43,395 bases of DNA from JARFQH01 sp041299015 (GTDB lineage: Bacteria; Desulfobacterota; Desulfobacteria; Desulfobacterales; SG8-13), in contig JBFYWB010000037.1 in assembly GCA_041299015.1 (NCBI GenBank), positions 1-43,395 of the forward strand, given 5' to 3'. The stretch's first letter is position 1; the number at the start of each line of letters is the position of its first letter. Below are positions 19,165-28,143 of the stretch, one piece after another. The translations under genes were made by a program, and so were the position numbers. The notes under the pieces were generated by a model. It saw only the letters and a program-made list of their open reading frames with translations, ran no database searches and was not told the origin of the DNA.

Positions 19165-20319
19165 TTATCGCGTGACAACCCGGCACACCATCCCTTTGGC
19201 CCGCAATTCAACGGCTTGTTCCTCGGCCTGGCCTTTGCGCGTGAAAGCGCCCACGAAAAGTCGAAAACCGCGATCGGGATTTTTGACGCTGTAGGCTGAA
19301 AAGCCGAGGTTTTCCAAGTGATTCTGGATCTCGGCGGTTAAATCCTGAGTTGGGTATTCACCGATCAGGGTTGCAAATCGCGTTCTTTTGACAATCGCAG
19401 TGGAAACGCCAAGCGCTCTTTTCGCGCGTAGCGCCGCTTCCGCAGACGCGTATTGACCGCTCAAAACGCGCCACCAGCAACCGCCGTGGTTGGCGAGATA
19501 TACCTTCGCGATGAACGGTTCCAGACCCATTTTACGAAAATCGAACACTGCGTTCTGGGCGTTTTTGAGGGAGCGGCAACTGGAGAGCTGCAACGAAAAG
19601 GGCAGGGCAGGGATCGGCCCGGAATCGACAGCCGGCTCCGGGGACGGCCTTGCCGACGGCGCTTCCTTTATCTGAGGCCGATCGTCGGAAGCTGAGCCGG
19701 TGTCGGTCGTCCGTTTCGACGCGGGTTCGATCATCGGGCTAATGCCGGGTCGATCCCGCACCGCGCTTACGGCTGCTGTCTCCTGAAGCAAAGGACCAGA
19801 CGGTGAAGCCGCTGCGGAAGTCGGGGCCGCAGCAATGGATAATGATCGGGAGGCGTCGGTTTCATCCCCTAGCCTGCTGATCAGGTTCGACTCCCGCCAT
19901 CGGTAGGCGAACGGGAAGGGCACGGCGGGCAGCGGCAGTGCATCCGCCACCGGCTTGTTCGGGGAAACCGTATTTTCGGGCGCCGGGGCGCGTGTCATTG
20001 GTGCAGGCAGTTGCACCGGGGATGAAGTGGTTGCACTCGATGAGCCAAACGGGGCCGGCACGATTTTCCTCGTGACGACGAAAGAAAAGGCGGTGGCCGA
20101 AAGGGTCGGTTGTTCGAGGTCAATTTTTTTCCGAACGACGACCGGCCGGGCCGAAAAACCGGTGAATGACATCAACCGCACTTCTCCGGAAAACCGGGGC
20201 GGTGGCGGTGTGTCCGAGAAATGCCGCAGACCAAGGTGTTGAAGGCTGCCAACCAACACAACCGCCAGAAAGGTTTTCGTCAACCAGCCAACTTTTTTGG
20301 AGGTAATCCGCATTGTCAT
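19165..20319 (-). CDS. Membrane-anchored SPOR-domain protein
   Basis: About 384 residues read leftward from ATG 20319 (an in-frame GTG at 20364 is possible; neither has a clear ribosome site). A short cytoplasmic start 'MTMRITSKKVGWLTK' is followed by one membrane segment 'TFLAVVLVGSL', then a Pro/Ala/Ser-rich linker of about 200 residues. The C-terminal region (about 240-384) holds two SPOR-like repeats ('FSLQLSSCRSLKNAQNAVFDFRKMGLEPFIAKV', 'FRLFVGAFTRKGQAEEQAVELRAKGMVCRVV'). SPOR domains bind denuded peptidoglycan glycan strands at division sites, so a periplasmic cell-wall role is likely. It is divergent from ftsH. Confidence 0.85.
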   Translation of the reverse strand: MTMRITSKKVGWLTKTFLAVVLVGSLQHLGLRHFSDTPPPPRFSGEVRLMSFTGFSARPVVVRKKIDLEQPTLSATAFSFVVTRKIVPAPFGSSSATTSSPVQLPAPMTRAPAPENTVSPNKPVADALPLPAVPFPFAYRWRESNLISRLGDETDASRSLSIAAAPTSAAASPSGPLLQETAAVSAVRDRPGISPMIEPASKRTTDTGSASDDRPQIKEAPSARPSPEPAVDSGPIPALPFSLQLSSCRSLKNAQNAVFDFRKMGLEPFIAKVYLANHGGCWWRVLSGQYASAEAALRAKRALGVSTAIVKRTRFATLIGEYPTQDLTAEIQNHLENLGFSAYSVKNPDRGFRLFVGAFTRKGQAEEQAVELRAKGMVCRVVTR

Positions 20320-20627
20320 ACGGTCCGGCAGGGGTTTTGATCTAAAAGCCGGTGCGCCAATCACCGGCCCGTTCGCACGTTTTCCGATGGGGACCGCGCG
20401 GCGACGCAGCCAATGGTACCGCCAGCTTCGTTCAAAAACCCGGTCCCGTTGTGGCCCGATCGACGCATTTGCTTAAATAAAAGCACGTTCTGATTGATTT
20501 TGCAAATTTTTTATCAATTTTTTGCCGGCTGTTTCATAGCGCTTGTTTTTTCACCAATCGAAATTATCGTTGTAAACTATGAGTGTGCGCATCTCTTGGT
20601 GACATGAGAGAATCCGCAGGAGGGTTA
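20320..20627. other. Divergent intergenic region between SPOR gene and ftsH
   Basis: 308 bases with no gene. The right 170 bases are AT-rich, with a loose inverted repeat (ATTGAT / ATCAAT followed by T6, about 20493-20525), and probably contain the promoters for both divergent genes. I could not identify a -35/-10 pair with confidence. A GCAGGAGGGTTA ribosome site fixes the ftsH start at its right end. Confidence 0.4.
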
Positions 20628-22448
20628 ATGGAGAAACATCACAAGTTTTCGATCTGGTACGTGCTGCTGGGAATTTGGGCCGTTCTGATTCTTCACAACC
20701 TGCTGGTTTCATCGCTCTCGGTCCGGATGATACCCTACAGCGAGTTTCTGGAACTGCTCAAACAGGGCCGGGTTGCCGAAGTGGCGGTCACCTCCAATCA
20801 AATCCAGGGCAAAATGAAGACCGAAGGCGGCGGCATGCCGGCCGGCGCCCTTTTTCGGACCGTGCGGGTCGACCCGGGGCTGTCCAATATCCTCGAAGAG
20901 TACAGTGTGACGTTTAAGGGCGAAATCGAATCCACCTTCCTGCGGGACATCTTTTCCTGGGTGGTTCCGATTTTTATCTTCGTCGGCATCTGGTACTTCA
21001 TGATGCGCCGTATGACCGGCCAGCAGCAGGGATTCATGAGTTTGGGCAAGAACAAGGCCAAAATCTATGTGCAAGACGAAATCGATGTGCGTTTCGCCGA
21101 CGTTGCCGGGGTCGATGAATCCAAACAGGAACTGGTTGAGATCATCGAATTTTTGAAGCAGCCGGAAAAGTTCACCCGGCTGGGTGGCAAAATGCCGCGC
21201 GGCATTCTGTTGGTAGGACCGCCGGGTACCGGTAAGACCATGCTGGCCAAAGCGGTGGCCGGCGAGAGCGGTGTCCCGTTTTTCAGTCTCAGCGGTTCGG
21301 AGTTCGTGGAGATGTTCGTCGGTTTGGGCGCCGCCCGCGTGCGCGACCTCTTCGTTCAAGCCAAACAAAAAGCCCCCTGCATCATTTTCATCGACGAACT
21401 TGATGCTCTCGGCAAGGCGCGTGGGGTCGGAATGACGGGCGGGCACGACGAGCGTGAGCAGACCCTGAACCAACTGCTGGTGGAAATGGATGGCTTCGAT
21501 CCGCAGGTGGGTGTGATCTTGATGGCGGCCACCAACCGACCTGAAATTCTCGACCCGGCCCTGCTGCGGCCGGGAAGATTCGACCGCCAGGTGCTGGTGG
21601 ATCGTCCTGACAAGATTGGACGCGAGGCGATCTTAAACGTCCACATTAAGAATACTAAGACAGGGCCGGATGTGGACCCGCAGAAAATCGCTGCAATGAC
21701 CGCCGGGATGGTCGGTGCCGACCTGGCGAACCTGGTCAACGAAGCGGCCCTTCTGGCCGTGCGCCGCGACAAGGAGAAAGTCGGCATGGCGGAATTCGAG
21801 GAGGCGGTCGAACGCCTCGTTGCCGGTCTCGAAAAGAAGAACCGCCTGATCAACCAGAGCGAGCGTGAGATTGTGGCCTACCATGAACTCGGGCACGCCA
21901 TCGTGGCGTTCGAACTGCCGGGAACCGATCCGGTGCAGAAGATCACCATCATACCCCGTGGCATCGCTGCGCTGGGATACACCATGCAGGTTCCCACCGA
22001 AGATCGGTTTCTCATGAAAAAGACCGAGTTGCTGAACCGCATCGCCACCTTGCTCGGGGGTCGGGCGGCGGAAGAAATCATCTTTGCCGACATTTCCACG
22101 GGTGCGCACAACGACTTGTCGCGGGCCACCGACATTGCCCGCAGCATGGTGACGGAATACGGCATGAGCTCCAAGGCGGGGCAGGTCTATCTGGCGCCGG
22201 AAAAACGGAACCGATTTCTCAGGTTGCCGGGTTTTGAAACACAGACGGAATACAGCGAGGCCACGGCCGAGATGATCGACGCGGAAATCAAGGCGATCAT
22301 CCAATCGCAGTATGTGGTAGCTCTCGACATCCTGCGCGGCAAGCGGCCGCTGCTCGAAAAAGTAGCCATCGTGCTGCTCGAAAAGGAGACGATAACCGGT
22401 GCCGAACTGCGAGAAATGGATCGGGATTTGAAAACAACCGGTGTCTGA
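20628..22448 (+). CDS. ftsH: ATP-dependent zinc metalloprotease FtsH
   Basis: 606-residue membrane AAA protease that degrades misassembled membrane proteins and short-lived regulators. The start ATG 20628 follows GGAGGG. Two membrane segments (about 8-27 and 105-126) flank a periplasmic domain. Walker A is GPPGTGKT at 197-204, Walker B IIFIDE at 252-257, the second region of homology 'ATNRPEILDPALLRPGRFDR' at 301-320, the zinc-binding HELGH at 419-423 and the distal Asp in 'NDLSRATDIARSMV'. The C-terminal tail is short. Confidence 0.96.
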   Translation: MEKHHKFSIWYVLLGIWAVLILHNLLVSSLSVRMIPYSEFLELLKQGRVAEVAVTSNQIQGKMKTEGGGMPAGALFRTVRVDPGLSNILEEYSVTFKGEIESTFLRDIFSWVVPIFIFVGIWYFMMRRMTGQQQGFMSLGKNKAKIYVQDEIDVRFADVAGVDESKQELVEIIEFLKQPEKFTRLGGKMPRGILLVGPPGTGKTMLAKAVAGESGVPFFSLSGSEFVEMFVGLGAARVRDLFVQAKQKAPCIIFIDELDALGKARGVGMTGGHDEREQTLNQLLVEMDGFDPQVGVILMAATNRPEILDPALLRPGRFDRQVLVDRPDKIGREAILNVHIKNTKTGPDVDPQKIAAMTAGMVGADLANLVNEAALLAVRRDKEKVGMAEFEEAVERLVAGLEKKNRLINQSEREIVAYHELGHAIVAFELPGTDPVQKITIIPRGIAALGYTMQVPTEDRFLMKKTELLNRIATLLGGRAAEEIIFADISTGAHNDLSRATDIARSMVTEYGMSSKAGQVYLAPEKRNRFLRLPGFETQTEYSEATAEMIDAEIKAIIQSQYVVALDILRGKRPLLEKVAIVLLEKETITGAELREMDRDLKTTGV

Positions 22449-22529
22449 TCGGCAGTGATTGTCGAAGGCGGACCGGCTGCCGAGAACTGAACATCATTCC
22501 AGATCAAGCCAGACCGGCGTCTGGAACCC

Positions 22530-22958
22530 CTAAAATATTTCGAAATAGGCTTCCGTCGGCCCGTCCAACAACAGAAAAGACCTGATGCGGATGCGCAGAA
22601 TTTCCGTTTCGGGATGATTGATCAGGTCTTCGAGGTGGGGATGAGCGCTCAGGAATTTTTTTTGAATGCGCTCTTTGAGGGCCTCCTCGTCGATGGGTAC
22701 ATAATCGCCGGCGACGGTCACTGCCTGGATTCGGCCGCGTTCCTGGTTGCCCCTGGTGTCGATCAGAAGACTGACGGCCGTGTTTTGGCTCAGGTTTATG
22801 AATTTTTGACTGTTCCTGCGGGTGACCAGGTAAATGTCACTGCAAGCGTCCTCCTCCGTAAGATAAGCCATCAGAGAACAATGGGGTTTTTGGCTGCCGA
22901 CGGTTGCCAAAACACACATGTTCTGCTGCCGCACGAGTGACTTCATTTTTTCGATCAT
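22530..22958 (-). CDS. Pyridoxamine 5'-phosphate oxidase-like flavin-binding protein
   Basis: 142 residues, convergent with ftsH. The split-barrel pattern 'CVLATVGSQKPHCSLMAYLTEED...IYLVTRRNSQKFINLSQNTAVSLLID' is typical of PNPOx-like FMN, F420 or heme-binding proteins. The true PdxH C-terminal domain is absent, so vitamin B6 synthesis is unlikely. The start ATG 22958 (GTG 22961 adjacent) follows GCGGAGAA. Substrate unknown. Confidence 0.82.
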   Translation of the reverse strand: MIEKMKSLVRQQNMCVLATVGSQKPHCSLMAYLTEEDACSDIYLVTRRNSQKFINLSQNTAVSLLIDTRGNQERGRIQAVTVAGDYVPIDEEALKERIQKKFLSAHPHLEDLINHPETEILRIRIRSFLLLDGPTEAYFEIF

Positions 22959-23296
22959 CACGGTTCTCCGCACCTCAGACCCTAAGAGAGCGTTGCATCG
23001 GGATCGGCTTATCGCCCGGCGGCATCGCCGGGTTCACGCTCACGGCAGCCGTTATGACAAACAATCGGGGATACCGCAACAGGAAACCGTTTAGCGGGTT
23101 GGTCTATACCGTGAAGATGCCGCTGCACGAGCATTGACGAGAAGAGACAGGAACTGCACGACAGCATCGGTTCAGTCCGTTGACAATCATCGATTCGTCT
23201 ATATATTGTTGGAAATCTTAAAGGTTAAATCGGTTTTTTGGAAGAGAGTGTTCAGCAAGCCGCCAACACGCACCGCAACGAGTAAAGGAGGATGTC
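22959..23296. other. 338-base gap between PNPOx-like gene and coiled-coil gene
   Basis: No gene found. It contains the upstream region of the leftward PNPOx-like gene and, at 23180-23207, a strong rightward promoter for the gene at 23297. The middle part (23000-23160) shows nothing recognisable. Confidence 0.5.
23180..23207 (+). promoter_or_regulatory. Strong sigma-70 promoter
   Basis: TTGACA at 23180-23185, a 16-base spacer and TATATT at 23202-23207. This is one of the best matches in the window and drives the 103-residue coiled-coil gene with a leader of about 80 bases. Confidence 0.75.
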
Positions 23297-23608
23297 ATGG
23301 ATGTAAAAGATTTCTGTTCTGGAATGGAGATGGAACTCACCGCATGGAAGGCGAAGATCTACGAAACATGGCGAAAATTTGACAAGCTTGGCACGGCCGA
23401 AAGAGAAAAGATCCAACCGAAGATCGAAGACCTCCACATGATTGTCGAGGAATTATCCGGACGGCTCGCGCAACTCAAGGTCGAGTGCCCGTCCGATTTC
23501 AGCCCGATGAAAAAAGAGATCGAAAACGGTACGATCGACATGCGCAGCAAATATGAAGAAACAATGGATGAAATTGGGAAGGCTGCACCGGTTTCAATCC
23601 CCGGATAG
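23297..23608 (+). CDS. Small coiled-coil hypothetical protein (103 residues)
   Basis: The start ATG follows TAAAGGAGGATGTC, an excellent ribosome site. The protein is almost entirely helical in appearance, with heptad-like spacing from about 10 to 60 ('MELTAWKAKIYETWRKFDKL...KIQPKIEDLHMIVEELSGRLAQL') and an acidic tail. No family is recognised. It has its own strong promoter and a textbook terminator, so it forms a monocistronic, probably well-expressed unit; scaffold or stress roles are speculation. Confidence 0.8.
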   Translation: MDVKDFCSGMEMELTAWKAKIYETWRKFDKLGTAEREKIQPKIEDLHMIVEELSGRLAQLKVECPSDFSPMKKEIENGTIDMRSKYEETMDEIGKAAPVSIPG

Positions 23609-23626
23609 CGGGTTTTGATTTTCAAA

Positions 23627-23662
23627 AAGGTAACAGCCGCTGATGCTGTTACCTTTTTTTTT
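23627..23662 (+). terminator. Rho-independent terminator
   Basis: Perfect 11-base stem AAGGTAACAGC (23627-23637) / GCTGTTACCTT (23645-23655) with a 7-base loop and an uninterrupted T run to 23662. It ends the coiled-coil transcript. Confidence 0.93.
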
Positions 23663-23878
23663 GAGGGTGTCGGAACCAATTTCAGCCCTTTTCACTCTCG
23701 CCGCCGATACAAGCCGGACGTCTTTCCCTTGGCCATAGGCTCTGTATTCGGAAGCCATCTGAGGCGCCCATGCTGGGATATTCGAAAACTCGAACCGATC
23801 GGGCGTTTTTTCGGTCAAAGAGTCGGTCAATGGGCGTGGCTAAAATGCTGCCCGCATCGGTCCGGAAGGACATGATCC

Positions 23879-25291
23879 ATGCCTCAACCGGCGCATCGCC
23901 AATTGATTGAATCCTCCCGCATCCGTCTGCTGAATCAGAAGGAAATGATCAGCGGCGATTACGTGCTGTACTGGATGCAGCAATCCCAGCGGGCCGAAGG
24001 AAACCATGCCCTGGAATACGCCGTTGAACTCGCCAACCATCTCGACCGGCCGCTGCTGGTGGCGTTCGGACTGACGGACACGTATCCCGAGGCGAATCTG
24101 CGACACTATCGGTTCATGCTGGAGGGACTGCATGAAACTGCCGCCACTCTGGCGCAGCGCGGGATCAGACTATCGCTGCAGCTGGGCTCGCCGCCCGATG
24201 TGGCCCTGAACCTGGGGCAACGGGCGGCCGTCATCGTATGCGACTGCGGCTATCTGCGTTTCCAGAAGGCCTGGCGCCAAGGCGTTGCCCGAAAGGCCGT
24301 CTGCCGGGTTGTCCAGGTTGAGGCCGATGTGGTCGTGCCGGTTGCGGTTGTCAGCCGCAAGGCCGAATATGCCGCCCGGACTCTGCGACCGAAACTCCAC
24401 CGGCATTTGTTCGAATACCTCACAGAGCTCCCCGACCTACCGCTCAAAAACGGTTCCTTGGGACTTAACCTTAAGAATTCAGCGCCGAATCTGAACCTTG
24501 AGGATATTGATGAACTGTTGTCGCGGCTGGATCTGGACCGCAGCGTCGAGCCGGTCAACACTTTTTTCAAAGGCGGTACCCGCGAGGCCAAGAAAAGGTT
24601 CAAAAAATTTTTAAACCAAAGCCTCAAGCATTATCCCGATCATCATAACCAGCCGCAAACAGACGATATATCCCACATGAGCCCCTACCTGCATTTCGGC
24701 CAGATCTCCCCGCTTTACCTTGCCCTGCGGGCCAAAGCCGCGGAAGGCCGGTTGGGCGGTCCGGCTGCTGTCGCAGCATTTATCGAGCAGCTCATTGTGA
24801 GAAGGGAACTGGCGGTCAATTTTGTCAACTTCACGCCAAACTACGACACCTACGACTGCCTTCCCGGCTGGGCCTCACAAACGCTGTCCGATCATCGGTC
24901 GGACAAGCGTCCGCACCGCTATTCGCGCACGCAATTGGAGAATGCCGAAACTCACGACCCTTACTGGAACGCCGCCATGCAGGAAATGAAACATACCGGG
25001 TTCATGCACACCTACATGCGCATGTACTGGGGCAAGAAGATTCTCGAGTGGAGCCGGACGCCGCAGCAAGCCTTTGGCACAACCCTTGAGCTCAACAACA
25101 AATACTTCCTCGATGGGCGTGATCCGAATTCTTACGCCGGCGTGGCCTGGATTTACGGCGTCCACGACCGGCCCTGGCCGGAGCGGCCGATTTTCGGCAA
25201 GACACGTTTCATGGCGGCTTCGGGTCTCGAGAGAAAATGTGACATAAACGCCTATGTCAAAAAAGTTCGTAAAAGCATTAGAAAATATTAA
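23879..25291 (+). CDS. phrB: Deoxyribodipyrimidine photolyase, class II
   Basis: 470-residue flavoprotein repairing cyclobutane pyrimidine dimers with light energy. The N-terminal antenna-type domain (about 25-150) contains 'VLYWMQQSQRAEGNHAL', typical of class II. The C-terminal FAD domain has 'YLHFGQISP', 'FIEQLIVRRELAVNF', 'KKILEW' and the class II signature 'DPNSYAGVAWIYGVHDRPW' (near 420-440) followed by 'ERPIFGKTRFM'. Class II is commoner in animals, plants and some archaea and bacteria than the E. coli class I. The start ATG 23879 lacks an obvious ribosome site. The symbol follows general use. Confidence 0.93.
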   Translation: MPQPAHRQLIESSRIRLLNQKEMISGDYVLYWMQQSQRAEGNHALEYAVELANHLDRPLLVAFGLTDTYPEANLRHYRFMLEGLHETAATLAQRGIRLSLQLGSPPDVALNLGQRAAVIVCDCGYLRFQKAWRQGVARKAVCRVVQVEADVVVPVAVVSRKAEYAARTLRPKLHRHLFEYLTELPDLPLKNGSLGLNLKNSAPNLNLEDIDELLSRLDLDRSVEPVNTFFKGGTREAKKRFKKFLNQSLKHYPDHHNQPQTDDISHMSPYLHFGQISPLYLALRAKAAEGRLGGPAAVAAFIEQLIVRRELAVNFVNFTPNYDTYDCLPGWASQTLSDHRSDKRPHRYSRTQLENAETHDPYWNAAMQEMKHTGFMHTYMRMYWGKKILEWSRTPQQAFGTTLELNNKYFLDGRDPNSYAGVAWIYGVHDRPWPERPIFGKTRFMAASGLERKCDINAYVKKVRKSIRKY

Positions 25292-25454
25292 GAAATCAAC
25301 CGGACTCACGGCGAGCGATCCGCTGCGGCCGGCGAAAGACCTCCGGCCAAAGCCGGATGCGATTCTTTTCCGCCGTTTCAGTTCGCTTGCAGCTCGCTCA
25401 CGAAGCCGAGAGACTCGCGAAAGCAAACGAAACCATTCAGCGCACGAAGGGTGA

Positions 25455-26585
25455 ATGCGACAATTGGATATTGAAACGACCATCATCGGCGCAGGAGTCG
25501 TCGGTTTGGCCGTTGCCGCACGGTGCTCACGAGATCGTAAAAATGTCTTCGTAATCGAGAAAAACGAAAAATTCGGCCAGGAAACGAGCAGCCGCAACAG
25601 CGAGGTGATCCACGCCGGGATATACTATCCGCCCAACTCGAACAAAGCCCGCTTGTGTGTGGAGGGGCGGCACCTGCTCTACGCTTTGTGCGTTAGGAAA
25701 AGGATTCCCTTTCGCAAATGCGGCAAGCTTATCGTGGCGACTGATCAGACCGAAGAGGGTATCCTGGAATCCATTTTGTCCAAGGCCCGGGCGAATGGCG
25801 TCGAGGATCTCCACTACCTGAGCCGTGATCAGATAACCCGAATGGAGCCCGGTGTTCGAGCGGTTTCGGCTTTGTTCTCGCCGTCGACGGGCATTGTTCA
25901 CTCGCATCGCCTGATGCGCCACTTTGTCGCCCAGGCCCAAAGAAACAACGTCAAGTTCGTCTATCGGTGCGAGGTCACACGCGTTGAACTCCTTACCGGA
26001 CCGCGCTACCGGATTCACGTGCGCTATCCCGACGGCCAGACGGAAAAATTTACAACCCGCTATCTGATCAACTGCGCAGGATTAGAATCCGATCGGATCG
26101 CCGCCGGAATGGCGATCGATATCCGCGCCCACCGCTACGAACAGTTTTATTGGAAAGGAGAGTACTTCAGCGTGGCCATGTCGCCCGGGAGCATCAATCA
26201 TCTGATTTACCCGGTCCCGCTGCGCGGCAACGAAGGGCTGGGGATCCATGCCACAATTGACCTGAGTGGAAAAGTCAAGCTTGGCCCCAATGCCATTTTT
26301 TTACCGCAGCGCCGCTACGACTACACCGTGGACAAAACCCACCGGATCGACTTTTTTATGGCGGCGCAGCGCTATTTAAACGGTTTGCGACTCGACGACC
26401 TGGCACCGGACTACGCCGGTATTCGGCCCAAATTGCAGAAACCGGGCGATGCGGTTAGGGATTTTATCATTCAGGAGGAATCGGCCAAAGGGTTGCCGGG
26501 TCTGGTCAACCTGATCGGCATCGAGTCGCCGGGGCTGACGGCGTCGCCGGCCATCGCCGAGCACGTCGTGCGCCTGCTGTCCTGA
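25455..26585 (+). CDS. lhgO: FAD-dependent oxidoreductase, L-2-hydroxyglutarate oxidase/dehydrogenase-like
   Basis: 376-residue DAO-family flavoprotein. The N-terminal Rossmann FAD motif is 'IIGAGVVGLAVA' (10-21), followed by the L2HGDH-type 'SSRNSEVIHAGIYYPPNSNKARLC', 'FSPSTGIVHSHRLM' and the C-terminal 'PDYAGIRPKLQKPGD...NLIGIESPGLTASPAIAEHV'. Oxidation of L-2-hydroxyglutarate or a related 2-hydroxyacid is inferred from this match. The upstream 160 bases hold no gene, so it may be read through from the photolyase gene. Confidence 0.87.
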   Translation: MRQLDIETTIIGAGVVGLAVAARCSRDRKNVFVIEKNEKFGQETSSRNSEVIHAGIYYPPNSNKARLCVEGRHLLYALCVRKRIPFRKCGKLIVATDQTEEGILESILSKARANGVEDLHYLSRDQITRMEPGVRAVSALFSPSTGIVHSHRLMRHFVAQAQRNNVKFVYRCEVTRVELLTGPRYRIHVRYPDGQTEKFTTRYLINCAGLESDRIAAGMAIDIRAHRYEQFYWKGEYFSVAMSPGSINHLIYPVPLRGNEGLGIHATIDLSGKVKLGPNAIFLPQRRYDYTVDKTHRIDFFMAAQRYLNGLRLDDLAPDYAGIRPKLQKPGDAVRDFIIQEESAKGLPGLVNLIGIESPGLTASPAIAEHVVRLLS

Positions 26586-26686
26586 ACCGGGAGGATCCGT
26601 GCGGGCAGGCGTCATTTTCGCGGATGCCCGAAAGTGCCGCCGCAAACCGTACGCCCGGCGACAGATCGCGACGGAAACGCTGTGCA

Positions 26687-26762
26687 TGGCAGGCCAGGAG
26701 GGACTCGAACCCCCAACACCCGGATTTGGAGTCCGGTGCTCTACCATTAGAGCTACTGGCCT
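26687..26762 (-). tRNA. tRNA-Trp (anticodon CCA)
   Basis: Read leftward: acceptor AGGCCAG pairs with CTGGCCT, D-arm GCTCTAATGGTAGAGC, anticodon loop CTCCAAA giving CCA (26727-26729 in + coordinates), T-arm GGGGGTTCGAGTCCC-like, and an encoded CCA at 26687-26689. It stands alone, not in the usual tuf-secE setting. Confidence 0.96.
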
Positions 26763-27044
26763 GTGTCACGACGGCGAAATACCGTAACCCTGTATTTCAT
26801 ATCCTTTTTGCGGGCTGATGGCAAGGCTTAATACCCGCCCAGTGTCCATCTGGGTATGTTTCGACGCAACTCTACATGTGAGGTGATTTACATAGAATTC
26901 AGGCTTCAATGCCACACAACCGCCCGGCGATGGCGCCTTAAATGTTTTAGAACTATCTATTATTATTACCAATTATGTTTATCGCGACCCTGGCACAAAC
27001 CATGCTTTCACTCCTTCCAGCTTGTGGGTTCAACAGGATCAACG

Positions 27045-27281
27045 ATGATCGGAAGGCCATCAATGGAAACCAAAACGATCGAATGCCGACAGTGCCGCCA
27101 GAAGCATGTGTTGCTGCGTGATTCTCAGACGGGAATGTGGGAATTAACCTTAGGACAAGCCTCTATCAGCAATTCATCCTGGGAGTATCTCAAAGAAACC
27201 TGGCTGGACATTCATCACGGCGGTTGCCGGACAAAGTCGAGTACCGTCGAGGTCTACACCGATGTGATGGAAGCCGTCTAA
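27045..27281 (+). CDS. Small hypothetical protein with zinc-ribbon-like cysteines
   Basis: 78 residues (72 if ATG 27063 is used; that start has GGAAGG upstream, while ATG 27045 has CAGGAT). 'IECRQCRQKH' near the N-terminus and 'WLDIHHGGC' later could make a metal site of C-x2-C plus H-x2-C type. No family is recognised. It converges on the RecA-like ATPase gene with a 34-base gap. The 282 bases before it, after tRNA-Trp, contain only a small hairpin (CCCAG 26838-26842 / CTGGG 26850-26854). Confidence 0.6.
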   Translation: MIGRPSMETKTIECRQCRQKHVLLRDSQTGMWELTLGQASISNSSWEYLKETWLDIHHGGCRTKSSTVEVYTDVMEAV

Positions 27282-27315
27282 TCGACCGGCTGTCACCGTG
27301 CCGGAATTCAAAAGA

Positions 27316-28020
27316 TCAACTCGTTTCGGTAATCAGCATTGTGGCCGGGTCCAAGACCAGGCCGGTTTGTTCCCCACCGTTTTCCTGGCCCTTCAGGGCC
27401 TTGATATGAACTTCCTTGTCCTGGGGCTGAAGGTGAAGAATCACGTCGAAAAGATCCACCAGACCGGCCAGCTGAGTCGGAATACCTTTGGCGTCCGGCG
27501 TTTCGTGGCGGTGGGTCCGCACGGTAAACCAGGCGTGACAGCCGCGTCTTTGGGCTAGTGCCTTCAGCTCGACCAATGGCGGGCGCACGTTCTGATCGAA
27601 GGGAAGACCGTCAATGATGATCACATGGGGCCTGAAGATGTTCTGTTCGATCAGATCCGTGAGCCGTTCATCGAGTTTAGGTACGCTGAATCCCTCCACA
27701 CGGAAGGTCATGATAAACCGGTGGGGCAACAGGGTGTCCCACAGTTCATTTGCCGGTTTGACATTATACTGCCGGGCGATGTGATTGAATACCTCGGTAT
27801 ACCACAGGTTGACTTTGTCGACCGGGTCTTCGAGGCTGATGTGGAGAACATTCCAGCCCTCCAGGAGGGAGTTGAGAGATATTTGAACCAGCAAAGCCGT
27901 CTTGCCGACCCCGGCGCGTGCCAACACGGCACCGAAACCGCCGACCGGAAGAAGGCCGCTTTGGGAATCATTTTGCATGAGCCGCAATGGATTACGCAGG
28001 CTCAGGTCGTTTTTGAGCAT
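27316..28020 (-). CDS. RecA-fold (DnaB/KaiC-like) single-domain ATPase
   Basis: 234 residues. The start at 28020 is set by AAGGAAAGGAGC six bases upstream; the longer frame to 28137 is not needed. Walker A ARAGVGKT is at 34-41 and Walker B 'VIIID' at 133-137, with 'ISLEDPVDKVN' after strand 2 as in the DnaB/RadA/KaiC group. There is no helicase N-domain, no zinc finger and no second KaiC domain. The substrate is unknown. It lies 123 bases downstream of the EF-G gene on the same strand and may share its transcript. Confidence 0.8.
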   Translation of the reverse strand: MLKNDLSLRNPLRLMQNDSQSGLLPVGGFGAVLARAGVGKTALLVQISLNSLLEGWNVLHISLEDPVDKVNLWYTEVFNHIARQYNVKPANELWDTLLPHRFIMTFRVEGFSVPKLDERLTDLIEQNIFRPHVIIIDGLPFDQNVRPPLVELKALAQRRGCHAWFTVRTHRHETPDAKGIPTQLAGLVDLFDVILHLQPQDKEVHIKALKGQENGGEQTGLVLDPATMLITETS

Positions 28021-28143
28021 GTTCAAGCTCCTTTCCTTAAGGTAGACGATCCGTTTGGATTCGAACGGCCACCGCCGGCCAAGTGAATCGATGCTTCCGG
28101 CTTTGCGGCGCCTGCCAGGGCGCACCATGGTGTTCACTACCGG

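Noticed and set aside
26599..26818. Rightward frames with 'GLEPPTPGFGVRCSTIRATGL' / 'RRDSNPQHPDLESGALPL'
   Set aside because: Antisense translation of tRNA-Trp; another classic annotation artefact.
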